This document shows, piece by piece, positions 53,898 to 64,000 of a stretch of 64,000 nucleotides of DNA (position 1 is the stretch's first letter; each line of letters opens with the position of its first letter). The position numbers and the translations under genes were made by a program. The DNA comes from Lentinula raphanica (lineage: Eukaryota > Basidiomycota > Agaricomycetes > Agaricales > Omphalotaceae): contig JANVFP010000024.1 of NCBI GenBank assembly GCA_027919835.1, positions 186,001 through 250,000 of the forward strand, read 5' to 3'. The notes under the pieces are model-generated. The model saw nothing but the letters and a program-made list of their open reading frames with translations, did no database searches and was not told where the DNA came from.

Positions 53898-56800
53898 ATG
53901 GACCACACGCAGTGGATACAACAATCGTTACAGGCGATGATCGCCACTAATCCTCAATTATTCCTCCAGATGTTGAACTCACAGCAAAACCCAGTGCCGT
54001 CTAGTGCATCGTCTTCTAATACCTCGGCGTCTATCTCACAATTCCCAATGGCTTCTGCCCCTAATCCTGCGCCCTTGTCGGTTGCTTCTCCTCCTAATCC
54101 TGCACCGCTGTCGGTTGCTTCTCCTTCTATGCCTTTGTCGGCTACTCCTACTTCTATCCCACCGTCAGCTACTCCTGCTCCTGTAGCTTCGTCGATTGCT
54201 CCTATACCTGTGCCTTTATCGGCCACCACTGCGTCTGCTCCACCCAATCTCAGTTTTCCACCACCTTTGTCCGCTCTAGTTCCTTCGAGCGCAAACCCAA
54301 GTCCGTTGTTACAGTCACAGGCTACCCAGCCCATCTCAACCTATATATCGCCGGTTTCGATGCTTTCGTCCGTAGCCTCTAGAAGTAACAATGGTGGACC
54401 ATTACGCTCCTTGTCGGGTTCACCATCCCCGTCGTCATCATCTTTCCCATCAAGCATCACTGCTATACAACAGGCCAATCGTGAACGTCTAGGCCACGCA
54501 TCTCTAACATTGAACCATAATAGTTCTGCTCCAAAGAAGAAGAGGGGTACCGGAAAGAAGGCACCCCGTCTCTATGGAGTAGTCGAGCCCTCTAAGGTTG
54601 AGGATGCAGTTGCAGTCGCAAATGATGGTACTCAGGTCGTCAGCTTGGTGGTGTTAGTTTATCCGCCACGGCTTACACCTGACGAATGCAACATACGTGT
54701 GCTTCTCCTTGAAGACTGCTTGAAGTAATTGAGAATTACCATAGACGTTCAACATTCCCATAGAACTTCACCACTATTTGCAGACCCGCAACGCATTTCA
54801 AATTGTCCTCGAGTCTCTGAATCTTCTATACCGATTTGATAACCTACCACTCAGTACAAAGGTTGTCGACTTACTCGAGGCATTACATTCTTCCCTTGTC
54901 CAATCTGGCTGGGTCTTTCCAGAAAGCCATGACACGTCGTCCTTTTTCAATCGGCATGAACGTCTCGCGATTCAGCTCTTGCGCTTCACGGGAAAAGGCA
55001 ATATCAACAATACCGCAAAGACGCCTCGGTTAATCCCAGGGCAGGTTGATTCTGCAGATATGACCTTACGTGAAGTCGTCTTCGACACAAACAACTATGG
55101 TATCGCGAAATATACCATCACAAATACGAAGAAGTTTATCCTTCATACAAGTAAGACCTTTCTGACCTTCGAAGTTCTCATTCTGATTAAGTTCAATCCT
55201 GTAGTCATTCGATCTCCCAACGTCTCGCTCAATCTCAATTTAAAAGAGAAGGGTCTTGGGTCCGACGACACTGTCCGTCAACATCACTGTCTCTCGAAGC
55301 GCATCTATGGGATTTTTCGCGCGGACACGAATGCATATGTAGATGAAGGGTACACTGCACTCGACGAGGATGAAATTGAGTTTGGGTGCACACATGGTGA
55401 TGCGAACGACTCAGACGAGGTGCGTGTATGTTATAGTGAAGAAGACTGGTTTACTAACATCACTCGTTGATAGGAAGTTGGAGTAGTAGCCCAAATGCTT
55501 CGCGATAACTCAGAGACGCTACCAGGTAGGCCCACAATCGTATACTTTATCTCCACTCACTACAATGCTATCCTATGCAGCACCTCGAAACAGTGTCTCG
55601 AACCCTCGCAACCGCCGCAATTCGAGCTCGCAGAATAGCCCTCTGTCCCATACAAATATCTTAGCCGGGGATATGGGACTAGACGTAGGGTATCTTCTAC
55701 AGATCCTCTCTCCCGAATGCTCATGTCTCAAACCACAGGAGGCCGGAACTCTTTGGGCGACCGACTGGGTTCCTCGACAAGAATCAGACGAAGACCAGTT
55801 ATTCTATGTTCATGCCAGATCGAGTCTCTTCAAGATTGTCGATGATCGTATCCGGGCTGTTACCGAGACGGAACCTTTGGGCTTTGTGGTCAAGGGTGAG
55901 AATCCGCAAAAGATGCTTCCAGTATACACCGGCCTTGTACAGTGTGCAGTTGACGAAGAAGATTTTTCGGCGCTTCTCTCACAGAATAGACATTTTCAGC
56001 TGTAAGTTTTCATCGATGACTGCATGCTTTCACGAACGCTCACTACAAGTTCTCACCAAGAACGGCCACGGACGAGAATGGTTTCGAAACTTATGTAACT
56101 TCTGGGCCTGGTGTTGAGAAGGAGGTTATGGACCTCTTTCTTAAGGCCAAACTCGACAGCCATGTCCATGACTTTCTGATTCAAGTCATTGACGAATATA
56201 CGACTCTCTCTACTGTGCCTCTAGCCTCTTCTGCAGACTTGACCGAAGCCAAAAAGAACGAACTTACCCTTTTTGGTGCCGCTGTGGGATTATCTCTTGT
56301 TCATGGGATCTATCCGGGAACTATCAACCCTCTTCTTCTTGTTTATCTTTTGAATTCCAACAACCTCAAGTCATTGACGAAGCCCCTTGTGTTGGAATTG
56401 TTCCCTGATTTGCATCGTACTCTTGTTCGTTGGATCACACTTCGCCATACCAGCAACGATCTGTCTTTTTTTCAGTCGCATTTCGCGACCTATCATAATG
56501 TTCCAGTAAGTCACCAGAATCACTCAATCATTCAATCTGTGTTAATTCTTGATCAGGTATCAGCCTTGCATGACCGATCCGAAAGCCTTCATCGTTCGTT
56601 AGCCTGGACGATGCTACACAACGCCATCGTTGGTCCTGTAGCAACTGACCATCCGTATTTCAGAGCGTTCGCTAAAGGTCTTTCACTTCCTTGTAAACCC
56701 ATTCAGTTCGACTTATCGAAGGTACGCTGATTCTCGCCTTCTTCATTCGGAGTCATCTTACCCATGAGTTTGATACAGATCGCAGCTTTTTGTTATGGAG

Positions 56801-57473
56801 GCATCAGCGAGTTCGTTCTATCACTATTGGAATCACGCATCACTGGCAAATACGAAGCCCTCCGGCTGGAATACACGGATAAAACTTGTGCTGCCACTCG
56901 CACTGCCCTTCAGGATGCGTATGAAACTGTTCCAGGATGGTCTGGATTCTTATTTTCGGATGTGTTTCAAGCATTCCTCGAGGATTCTGGGATCCCTTGT
57001 CCTACGCTCATGGCAGAAATGCAAGGTAGTTTTAATGACATTGTAACACTCGAAGGGGCATCGGAGAAAGGATATCGAATGCGAATGTTCTGCTGGGCAA
57101 CAACGGGTGTACCTCATATCTTGATTGATGGACTACCCATTGAGGTGAGTTCTCATGCGGCCTCGAATTGTATCTATTTCTGATGGAATTTCGGATCAAC
57201 TGCATGTAGGTTATCCTCGTAGACGACGCTGACCCGATGTACTTCAGCATTCAAAGCCACCGAGAGGATGAGCGAGCACGCCATCTCGAGCATGGAACGA
57301 TCTCCTTCAAGACCTGTACCCGCGTTATGCAGATTCCTGCTTCGTATCTCTTGAAGCTGTTGACCTCTTCCCTTGAAAATGGCTCGGGCACACGTTACAA
57401 TGTTAAAGACATGATCTTCCATTGGTTTCTAGTCCAAATTCTCAGCAACATAGGGTCTTATAATGTCGTATAG
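53898..57473 (+). CDS. HECT-like E3 ubiquitin ligase protein with low-complexity N-terminus
   Basis: HECT proteins accept ubiquitin on a Cys and pass it to substrates. The start is MDHTQWIQQSLQAMI, just after a 5' UTR intron. Residues of about 35-200 are Ser/Pro/Ala repeats (ASPPNPAPLSV, PSATPAPVASS). A basic KKKRGTGKKAPRLYG may be a nuclear signal. After an intron with a GTGTGC donor (about 54695-54764), a middle region follows (YRFDNLPLSTKVVDLLEAL). The HECT N-lobe begins near TSGPGVEKEVMDLFL and LTLFGAAVGLSLVHGIYPGTINPLLLVYLLN; the C-lobe has MRMFCWATTGVPHI and FKTCTRVMQIPASYLLKLL with the candidate catalytic Cys. Several introns. Similar proteins appear expanded in agaricomycetes. It might act on transposon or host proteins; that is inference. 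Confidence 0.65.
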
Positions 57474-58023
57474 GAGCTGGGACTTTTCCACAAATATCTG
57501 CTTAATAGTCGTACTCTGGCCTGCTTACACTACGCGCACTCATTAATAATTTTTGGTGTCTTCATAAATCATTGATGCATTCTGTTATGGTTGAAAACAT
57601 CGCAAGGTCAACAATCTCGAAGAATATCTGCTCGCGCCCATTTCAAACCTACATTCTTAATGGGCGTTCGACTTACAGGAAGGAAGGAAGGAGAATATAC
57701 AGCAAGAATTCTCGGGATAAACGGGTGTTACAGTAAGAATTCTCGGAATAATCGGGTGTTATTAATGAATCACATGCTCTGACTGATGAGTGATTCACGC
57801 ATCAACGAACAGATTGCAATATATCTCCCTCTTATCCCTTTCCGTCATTCTCTCTTACCCTCCTCCCCGCCTCCTCCTGCCTTCCTCCTCCTTCTGTGCT
57901 CAGCAGTTACTACTGCTGTCCTCAGAACAGCTCCGGCTGGCTGCGCATAGACTAATCTACTCTATGCTTGCTGTCTTGATTAGGGCTCGACCGTCGATCT
58001 TATCCTGGACCACTCAATCAACC
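57474..58023. other. Intergenic region and promoter
   Basis: Contains a short duplicated motif (CAGTAAGAATTCTCGGRATAA-like, about 57700-57760) and a CT-rich stretch (57830-57900) before the next gene. No gene seen. Confidence 0.5.
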
Positions 58024-60213
58024 ATGGCCACCTCAACATTGGATGATCCAAGTACCCTACTACTCAGCTATGCGACGTACTGCCTCTATCCGGATCTCTT
58101 AACTCGGTTTTCTGACCCTACCTCAGGTATGTCTATCCTATGTCTTTCAGTGTTCTCGTCCTCATAACATTCACCTGCATTTATTATCTAGTCCTTCGTT
58201 CGTTTGATGGTCGAGTAGGGGCTATATTGGAAAATGATATTCTAGTATCATCTCCCAACTCGAACGTGTTATTTTACCCATCGTCGTCGTCTCGACGGGT
58301 TCGTCTCCGGCGGGACTTACACTTTTCGCATGACGACCCACTCTTTTACCCTCAACCTTTCGACGAACTTCGACCACATCTTCCCCTAATCCGAGCTCCA
58401 TCTCCTGATCCCAAACACCCATTTGCGGCTGCGTGGGTTGTACCTTCGGATGAACACTTTGACGTTGAAGCAGGGGATATATTGTATGATGCTGGAATTT
58501 TGGACACCCATCTATATCTACGTTTAAAATCCCTCGCCCATACTGTTTTACATTCCATCCCCGTCAATGATAGAGACACAGATATATTTTTATCCCAGGG
58601 TGCTGTGCAGGTGGATAGAATGTTGCAATTGTTACAAACGGCTGCTAGCCGCCAAGACATCTATCTGCGTGTTGCCTTGTTGCAACAAAATATACTTGAA
58701 TTAGATGCTCGCTCTCGGTATTGCTCTCAACGGTGGACAGCGGCATCGCACAGAAATACGCAGGATCCAGATTCAGTCCGTTTAGATGTAATTGGAGCCT
58801 TCACGGATAATTTTACCACTCTGGACGCTCTATTCCATCTTGGCATCCCAGTTTGGTTTGTGCGCCCAGTCAAAGTTACACCCGATGCCCGAATCGACCG
58901 CTCTGCCCCTTTGATCGCCGAGAACAGCTCGCGAATCATCGAACTACCTTCTGGTTTCCAGGTGGATGGAATTGACGCTGAACCCAATCACAAGGTCATT
59001 TGGGAAGGTCTAACCAATAAATCAGAACGATATACAGCAATGAATGCCTATCTGCAGTCACTGCTAAATCCCTCCGCGTTCTTCGGGGCGAGTCAGCCAC
59101 ACACAAAAGCCGTTTCGAAAAGGGCACCCTTCTATCATATGACTCCGCCTGCGACTTCAAGTGGTTCAAGCTTTTCCCCCCATACTTTACTCTCTGCCTC
59201 GAGATACACGCCATGTAAGTACTGAGAACTTGTCTTCAATCGTAATCGATATCTAACAATCCCTCCCTCACATAGATCCCCAACACAAGCGCAAAAAGCC
59301 ACAGACTCAGAAGCAAGCAATCAATACATTTCTTACCACGTCCAGTCCAGCGATGCCATCTCCAGTCTCAGCTTGGTCTCAAGCTCTTGCCCTGCACTCC
59401 ACCTTTAATCAGTCGCTTAGACGTTCTGAAGAGTCTGGCTATTACCTCCCCCCTCCTAGATTATTGGATGGGCCAGAGAATACGTCGACCAGGGCATTCT
59501 ATTATCGTGCTTGGCTCAAAATTCGTCCAGTAATCCTCAAAAATCTCTCACAGAAACCAAAGTGTCTCTCTGCCAAGAGATGGCGCTGCCTCCTTGACGT
59601 TGTTGGAGGACACTCGTCAGAACAGAACCCGGGAAAAGCCAAAAACGACGTCTATCGTGTTGAAATGCGAAGTCTCCTCAACACTCTGGTCGCACAAAAC
59701 TCACCCGACTCATTCAGTCTTGACGATCTCGAACCTCGAATTGAGGAGTTTCACGGTAAATGTGTAGACTGTAGAAACGAACCACCCCCGAGGGAGATTG
59801 CATCTCAAATCGTTTGGGAATTGACCGAACTCAGTTTTCGTCAGGATTTGGTCGTGTTAGACCGACGACTTGATACCAGCGGCCTTTCACTCACTCAACG
59901 GAATGCACTGCTGGACGCGTGTTGGTCTGGGCTTAGATTTCAAGTGGACGTCACGAAGGTAGAAGAAGGAATCGGAGTTTCTGATATACACAAGCGTGTA
60001 CCTTACATCCGTGCTTTGCATCAGCTGATGAAAAGCTGGAGGGGCAACAAGCCAGAAGAGCTGTATTGTGAATTCCCTAATAACCACGAAGCACATAACT
60101 ACATTGATCTTGTTGAGACAGTCGAAAAATCTTTAGCAATTTTTTATACAACATCATTCCTAACATGCTTCGCTCGTGCTGCCTCCATTCCATATTACAT
60201 TACTAACACTTAA
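58024..60213 (+). CDS. Agaricomycete orphan-family protein (687 aa)
   Basis: I recognise the family as common and lineage-expanded in agaricomycetes but know no function. Three exons (58024-58126, 58192-59214, 59276-60213) splice in frame to 687 residues. Typical segments: LLLSYATYCLYPDLLTRFSDPTS, LRSFDGRVGAILENDILVS, DPLFYPQPFDELRPHLPLIRAPSPDPKHPFAAAWVVPSDEHFDVE, and the C-terminal KRVPYIRALHQLMKSWRG and IFYTTSFLTCFARAASIPYYI. The middle part is basic and low-complexity (KRKKPQTQKQ). A CVDC pair occurs late. No signal peptide or membrane helix. An in-frame ATG at 57964 is possible, but homologues I recall start near 58024. Same strand as the HECT-like gene, 550 bp downstream. Confidence 0.7.
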
Positions 60214-60504
60214 AGATTTCAAAATTCGACCTTTATAATTTTCTTGTTATCGGTTAATTGTCACTTGTTTGTAATGCCTTCGTTGGGGCTGTAATCAATC
60301 ATTGGTATCCTTGCACATCATATTTGAAGCCCTCTCAACTCATAACAGAAATGACTTCAACAAACCAGATCAGATTACAAATGACTCTTCAGTATATACA
60401 GATCGATTCAGTACGATATTTGGAAAGACAGCAGGTAAGCAAGATAGCATAGCGAGCAGATTCAATAGCTAACGATATGGACAGCAAAGTTGAAAATGAC
60501 TAAT

Positions 60505-62180
60505 TCATGTGCGGTCAACGAACCATTTGTCCTTATTCTTGAAGAGCGTTCTGACCGCACTCTGAGTCAAGAATTGGAGTTGATAATCGGCCGTTCCTGG
60601 CTTCGAAAAGTCTGGGTGGCCGCGATACTGATAGGTGGTGTTGTTGAAGAAATAACAAAGTCTTGGCCAATTGGCACGGGCATTCAGAAAAGTTTGCCGA
60701 TCACCTATCGCAAGAACTTCCTTTATCAGCAACTATCATATCATAATGTTAGATGCATTACCCAAGTTTGTAGGGACTGGAACAGTCGGGTTCCAATCTT
60801 TTGTCAAGGTAGCCTCTTTCGCCCATGAATACACTTTCGTTTTCATCTGATAATCATCCTTCGTCCAGTTTAAACCCTTCAAAATTGACTCGAAAGTCTC
60901 AGCTCTTCCACCCTCCCATTGATAAATCTGTTTAGCCACACCGCCTTCGCCCCATTCAACATACCCAAGACGCGTTAGGAGCTTTCTGACGCTGTGCCAG
61001 TCCTGTATGAGGAAAGACAGCTTTCAATTCCGAGGACTCAGGCCCAGTGATCCGTGTGGTTTCTCCATCTCGAGAAGGAAACAAGCATGATCGATATCCC
61101 GCGCCCGAATTGGCGTTTGAGAAGGAGAAGGAGCCGCAGTTGGAAATGCTGAGTCGGGAGGAGTCACAAGAGCCACCTGTTGTGGCGAGTTCACCGGGGT
61201 CAGACTCAAACCTCGCATTGCGTTCGGATCGCTCAGAGTTTCAAGTTCACTTTGTGGAAGAGATGATTGTACCTGTGGCATAGACGGGGCAGGACTGTCG
61301 CGAACGTTGACCGACGACAACATCGAGACTGTAATTCCGCAGACCGTGTCCGATTGACCGGTCGAAGACTGAATAATGACATGATGAACGCGGGTTTCAT
61401 CGGATAAAGATCAGCTCTTACCGGTGGCTGTACTATCAAGACAAAGTTCGCCTTCGAAGGCTTCGCGACCATGGATTCCGGTATGAAGTAATCAGTAACT
61501 GAGCACAGTTCGAAGGTAAACGGATCGATCGTCAAAATCTCAAATATCGAGGCGAGCTGGCAAAAGTTGGGTAGCAATTCGACCGGAACTGAGAGGTAAG
61601 GTGGGATTCCTGCCGTTGCAATGGCTGTCTCAGGATGATTAAGAGCCAGCCTAAGCTCTTCTGGAAGTCGTGCTTCCAAAGACTTGGCTAACACGACAGC
61701 TGCCAAGGCGGTGATCATAGGAATGCCACCTTTCGAAAAGACGGGCAATCGAAGATCGAGCGCATGAACTATACGAGGAGGATCCTGCGCACGCGAGACC
61801 AAGGTCAGGAATATTGTGATTTCTATATAGAACATTGAGATATAAGAAGATTACATCCCAACATGAAAAAAAAAGCGCAACGCACCAATTTCATTCAATT
61901 CTTCATTTATCTCGGGCGGCCCTACGTCAAAACCTCTATCGACCGACGGTAAACCCAAAGGGCGATCTACTTCAGGAGTTTCGCGGCACGGATCCGCATA
62001 TTCGTTGGTATATAATGTGTCAATGTTGGGAAAGGCGTTGGAATCGTCATCAGCGCTTGAAACTGGTGTAAAAGACTCAGAAGGCGGCCTGGGCCCAGAA
62101 AGCAGCTGCTGAGATGAAGACTCATAGCTGTTTTCAAAGCCAGGACTATAGTATTGAGGTTGCTGCTGGTGGTTCATCAT
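60505..62180 (-). CDS. Unrecognised gene, several exons
   Basis: Not recognised. The minus-strand start is a double ATG at 62180 (MMNHQQQPQYYSPGFENSYESSSQQ), a Gln/Ser-rich beginning. Later exons give a fairly ordered stretch (PVFSKGGIPMITALAAVVLAKSLEARLPEELRLAL, SVPVELLPNFCQLASIFEILTIDPFTFELCSV), a Pro/Ser-rich linker (SQTPIRARDI), and a C-terminal region VAKQIYQWEGGRAETFESILKGLNW and TFLNARANWPRLCYFFNN, ending NKDKWFVDRT. Exon borders are approximate. Its 5' end faces the integrase gene, 280 bp away. It may be part of the same accessory set or an ordinary host gene. Confidence 0.5.
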
Positions 62181-62463
62181 GAGCTAAAGGTAAGGCGCAT
62201 TATCTGGATTAACGGCCAATAATGACAATTGGTTCCCACGCATGCCTTACCCGACACATTCTCTATCATCTTCCGTGTACTTTTCTTTGCTTTTCTTTCC
62301 AACGACGAGAAATCAATATTCTTACACCTCAATTGTGGCTTCGTATAGCAATCCCGCCCAAAACCCTAATATGGATATCGGAAGCCGGGATTTTCATGAT
62401 CGTCAAACCGGAATCGGAAAGTCAGGTACACGCACGTGAGAGCACTTCTCTCAAGTTTCAACC

Positions 62464-64000
62464 ATGACGCGGCACTGGTCGCTGATATTCCATGCCATAT
62501 TCCTCCCATTGTATATCGCTGTTGGCCTACACTTTTGCAGAGCCAACAATACCAATACTGGAGCAACCCCTTTTTCAACTTCAATTGAACTATTGCAAGA
62601 GTTCCGACGACACTACCATGCATTCGATTCCGCTGTCCACCAAGTAGCGAATGACCAGACCGATGTCTTTCATCTACGGCTGTTGTTAGAAGACATTGAT
62701 GAGTTCTCAACCCTCGTCTCTCAGGTAAGTGCTATCATAGTTATTCTTTCTCATACTAAATGGTGAATGTTGTCGAGCAGCATTCAAATGTATTCCCAGA
62801 CGAATCTGAATGGCAACTTCTCTCCAGCAATCTCCAAGGGATGCGACTCGATATTCAAACACTTCATAACCGTCGCATTGAGGAGTCTCACCATGGGCAC
62901 CCAGATGTTCTAACCTGGAGGCATAGTGGTTCAGCAGGTCGTCCTCGAGCAGACATTGACCCAGACTTTCTGCGATGGGCGTATACTCATCGTTCAGTCA
63001 CGGGAATAGCCGACTTCCTTGGTTTGAGCCGTAGAACTGTACGGAGGTCCCTCGTAGAATATGGCATCTCTAGACCAGGAGACGTCCCCTTTGAAGACCA
63101 GGTTCCGCATCATGTCGAAGGCCCCAGTAATCTTCCTCCCAAAATTGAAAATGCAGCAACCTTGATTGAATCTTCTTCTTCATCCACTCGTCGTTCCAAT
63201 ATGTCCAACGAAACCCTCGATTCATTTGTACGTTTATTGCGGTCACACTATCCTCGAGCAGGTATCCAGATGCTTCAAGGGATCCTTAGGAGGCTTGGGC
63301 AGGTGGTGTCATATGAGACTATTCGGCAGTCCCTTATGAGGGTGGATCCTCGGCAACGGGTCTTCGAGCGTCTCAGAATCCGTCGTCGTCGTTATACTGT
63401 GCCTGGGCCAAATTCTCTCTGGCACCATGACGGCCATCATCGTGAGGCCGATCTTCCTTCCATATCACGAGTTATCTAACTTTCTGTAGGTTTAATTAGG
63501 TGGGGAATCGTTATCCATGGTTTCATTGATGGGTATTCTCGAATGATCACTGCTCTTCGAGCAGCCAACAACAACCGTTCATCAACAGTTCTTTCCCTCT
63601 TCTTGTCTGCTGCATCAAGGTATGGAGTTCCCTCTCGTGTGTGCGGCGACCACGGAGTTGAGAACATATGGGTCGCTGCATTCATGGAACATGCTCGGGG
63701 ACCAGGGCGGGGATCATATATCTGGGGACGGTATGTAGCACTCGTTCTTTTCACTCAATTTATGCTCATTGACTGTTTCAGATCAGTACACAATGTTCGG
63801 ATTGAAAGATTATGGGTCGACGTGTCTACCTCCATAACCCAGCGTTGGAATGACTACTTCACTCACTTAGAGGTAGACCATCAGCTCGATGTGGACAACC
63901 GCAACCATATATGGCTCTTACAACATCTGTTCCTCGACGTCATCAATCAATCTCTGTATCTTTGGGCCGAAGGATGGAACTGTCATAGTCTCTCTCAGCG
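62464..64000 (+). CDS. HTH plus DDE integrase-core protein (3' partial)
   Basis: Retroviral-type integrase fold, stand-alone and not in a Pol polyprotein. Exons 62464-62724, 62781-63441, 63490-63730 and 63782 onward splice in frame and run off the window. N-terminal region [15 protein letters not shown]..., then a helix-turn-helix-like part ([29 protein letters not shown]). A second helical unit follows ([21 protein letters not shown]). The catalytic core has [27 protein letters not shown] (first Asp), [17 protein letters not shown] (second Asp) and [14 protein letters not shown] (Glu); I count 34 residues between the last two. All three acidic residues are present, so it may be active. Relatives occur widely in fungi and animals as single genes. 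Domesticated or transposase roles are both possible. Confidence 0.8.

Noticed and set aside
53954..54334. Ala/Gly/Asp-rich minus frame
   Set aside because: Antisense of the Ser/Pro/Ala repeats of the HECT-like gene.
1..64000. CRISPR arrays, tRNA, rRNA or bacterial operon signals
   Set aside because: None seen. The intron-rich gene structure is fungal, and I found no stretch that folds as a tRNA with A and B boxes that I could support.

Overview
The window is nuclear DNA from a filamentous basidiomycete, most likely an Agaricomycete. Nearly every gene is split by many short (about 45-80 bp) GT-AG introns. The gene set includes an Argonaute, a TAP42-like phosphatase regulator, a GPR1/FUN34-type acetate transporter pair, secreted proteases and esterases, and agaricomycete lineage-specific families such as Plavaka transposases and DUF6532-like proteins.

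Layout. Positions 1-19.4 kb are a nest of mobile DNA. At 1-2991 lies the 3' end of an LTR retroelement: a Gag-like ORF ending in a CCHC zinc knuckle, then a putative 892-bp LTR. The zinc knuckle is split by a 1.05-kb inverted-repeat element (141-1191). At 3657-12670 is a 9-kb DNA transposon with matching CATCAGGAAAAACCCGAAT termini. It carries a Plavaka-type transposase on the plus strand and a divergent, decayed DUF6532-like gene on the minus strand. That second gene is itself split by a 2.36-kb near-perfect palindromic foldback element (5198-7556) flanked by a 7-bp direct repeat. The CATCAGGAAAAA terminus recurs on the small element at 141-1191, on two more at 14156-15302 and 16537-17574, and on a remnant at 16106, so these look like non-autonomous relatives of the Plavaka element. 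A Helitron-like 3' end (15837-15855) and a 627-bp tandem duplication (18118-19372) complete this block.

Positions 19.8-43.2 kb are mostly ordinary chromosomal genes: a secreted aspartic protease, a secreted Ser-rich protein, an ACOT9-like acyl-CoA thioesterase (minus), a TAP42/IGBP1-like gene with an apparent 1-nt frameshift, two tandem secreted SurE-like phosphatases (minus), a two-exon acidic hypothetical protein, a repeated SMP-domain protein, a full Argonaute (minus) and a Pus3/Deg1 pseudouridine synthase (minus).

Positions 43.2-50.8 kb hold two paralogous GPR1/FUN34/YaaH transporter genes separated by a complete, apparently young Ty1/copia retrotransposon (identical 169-bp LTRs, AAGCG target duplication, intact 1397-aa polyprotein). 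It landed between the second transporter and its duplicated upstream region.

Positions 51.7-64 kb begin with a 3'-truncated carboxylesterase. Then follows a set that looks accessory or mobile: a HECT-like ubiquitin-ligase gene with a low-complexity N-terminus, a 687-aa agaricomycete orphan-family protein, an unrecognised minus-strand gene, and an HTH plus DDE integrase gene that runs off the window. The co-location of a stand-alone integrase with a HECT-like E3 is the best candidate here for an undescribed mobile system. The Plavaka element with its cargo gene and satellite elements is the best supported mobile system.
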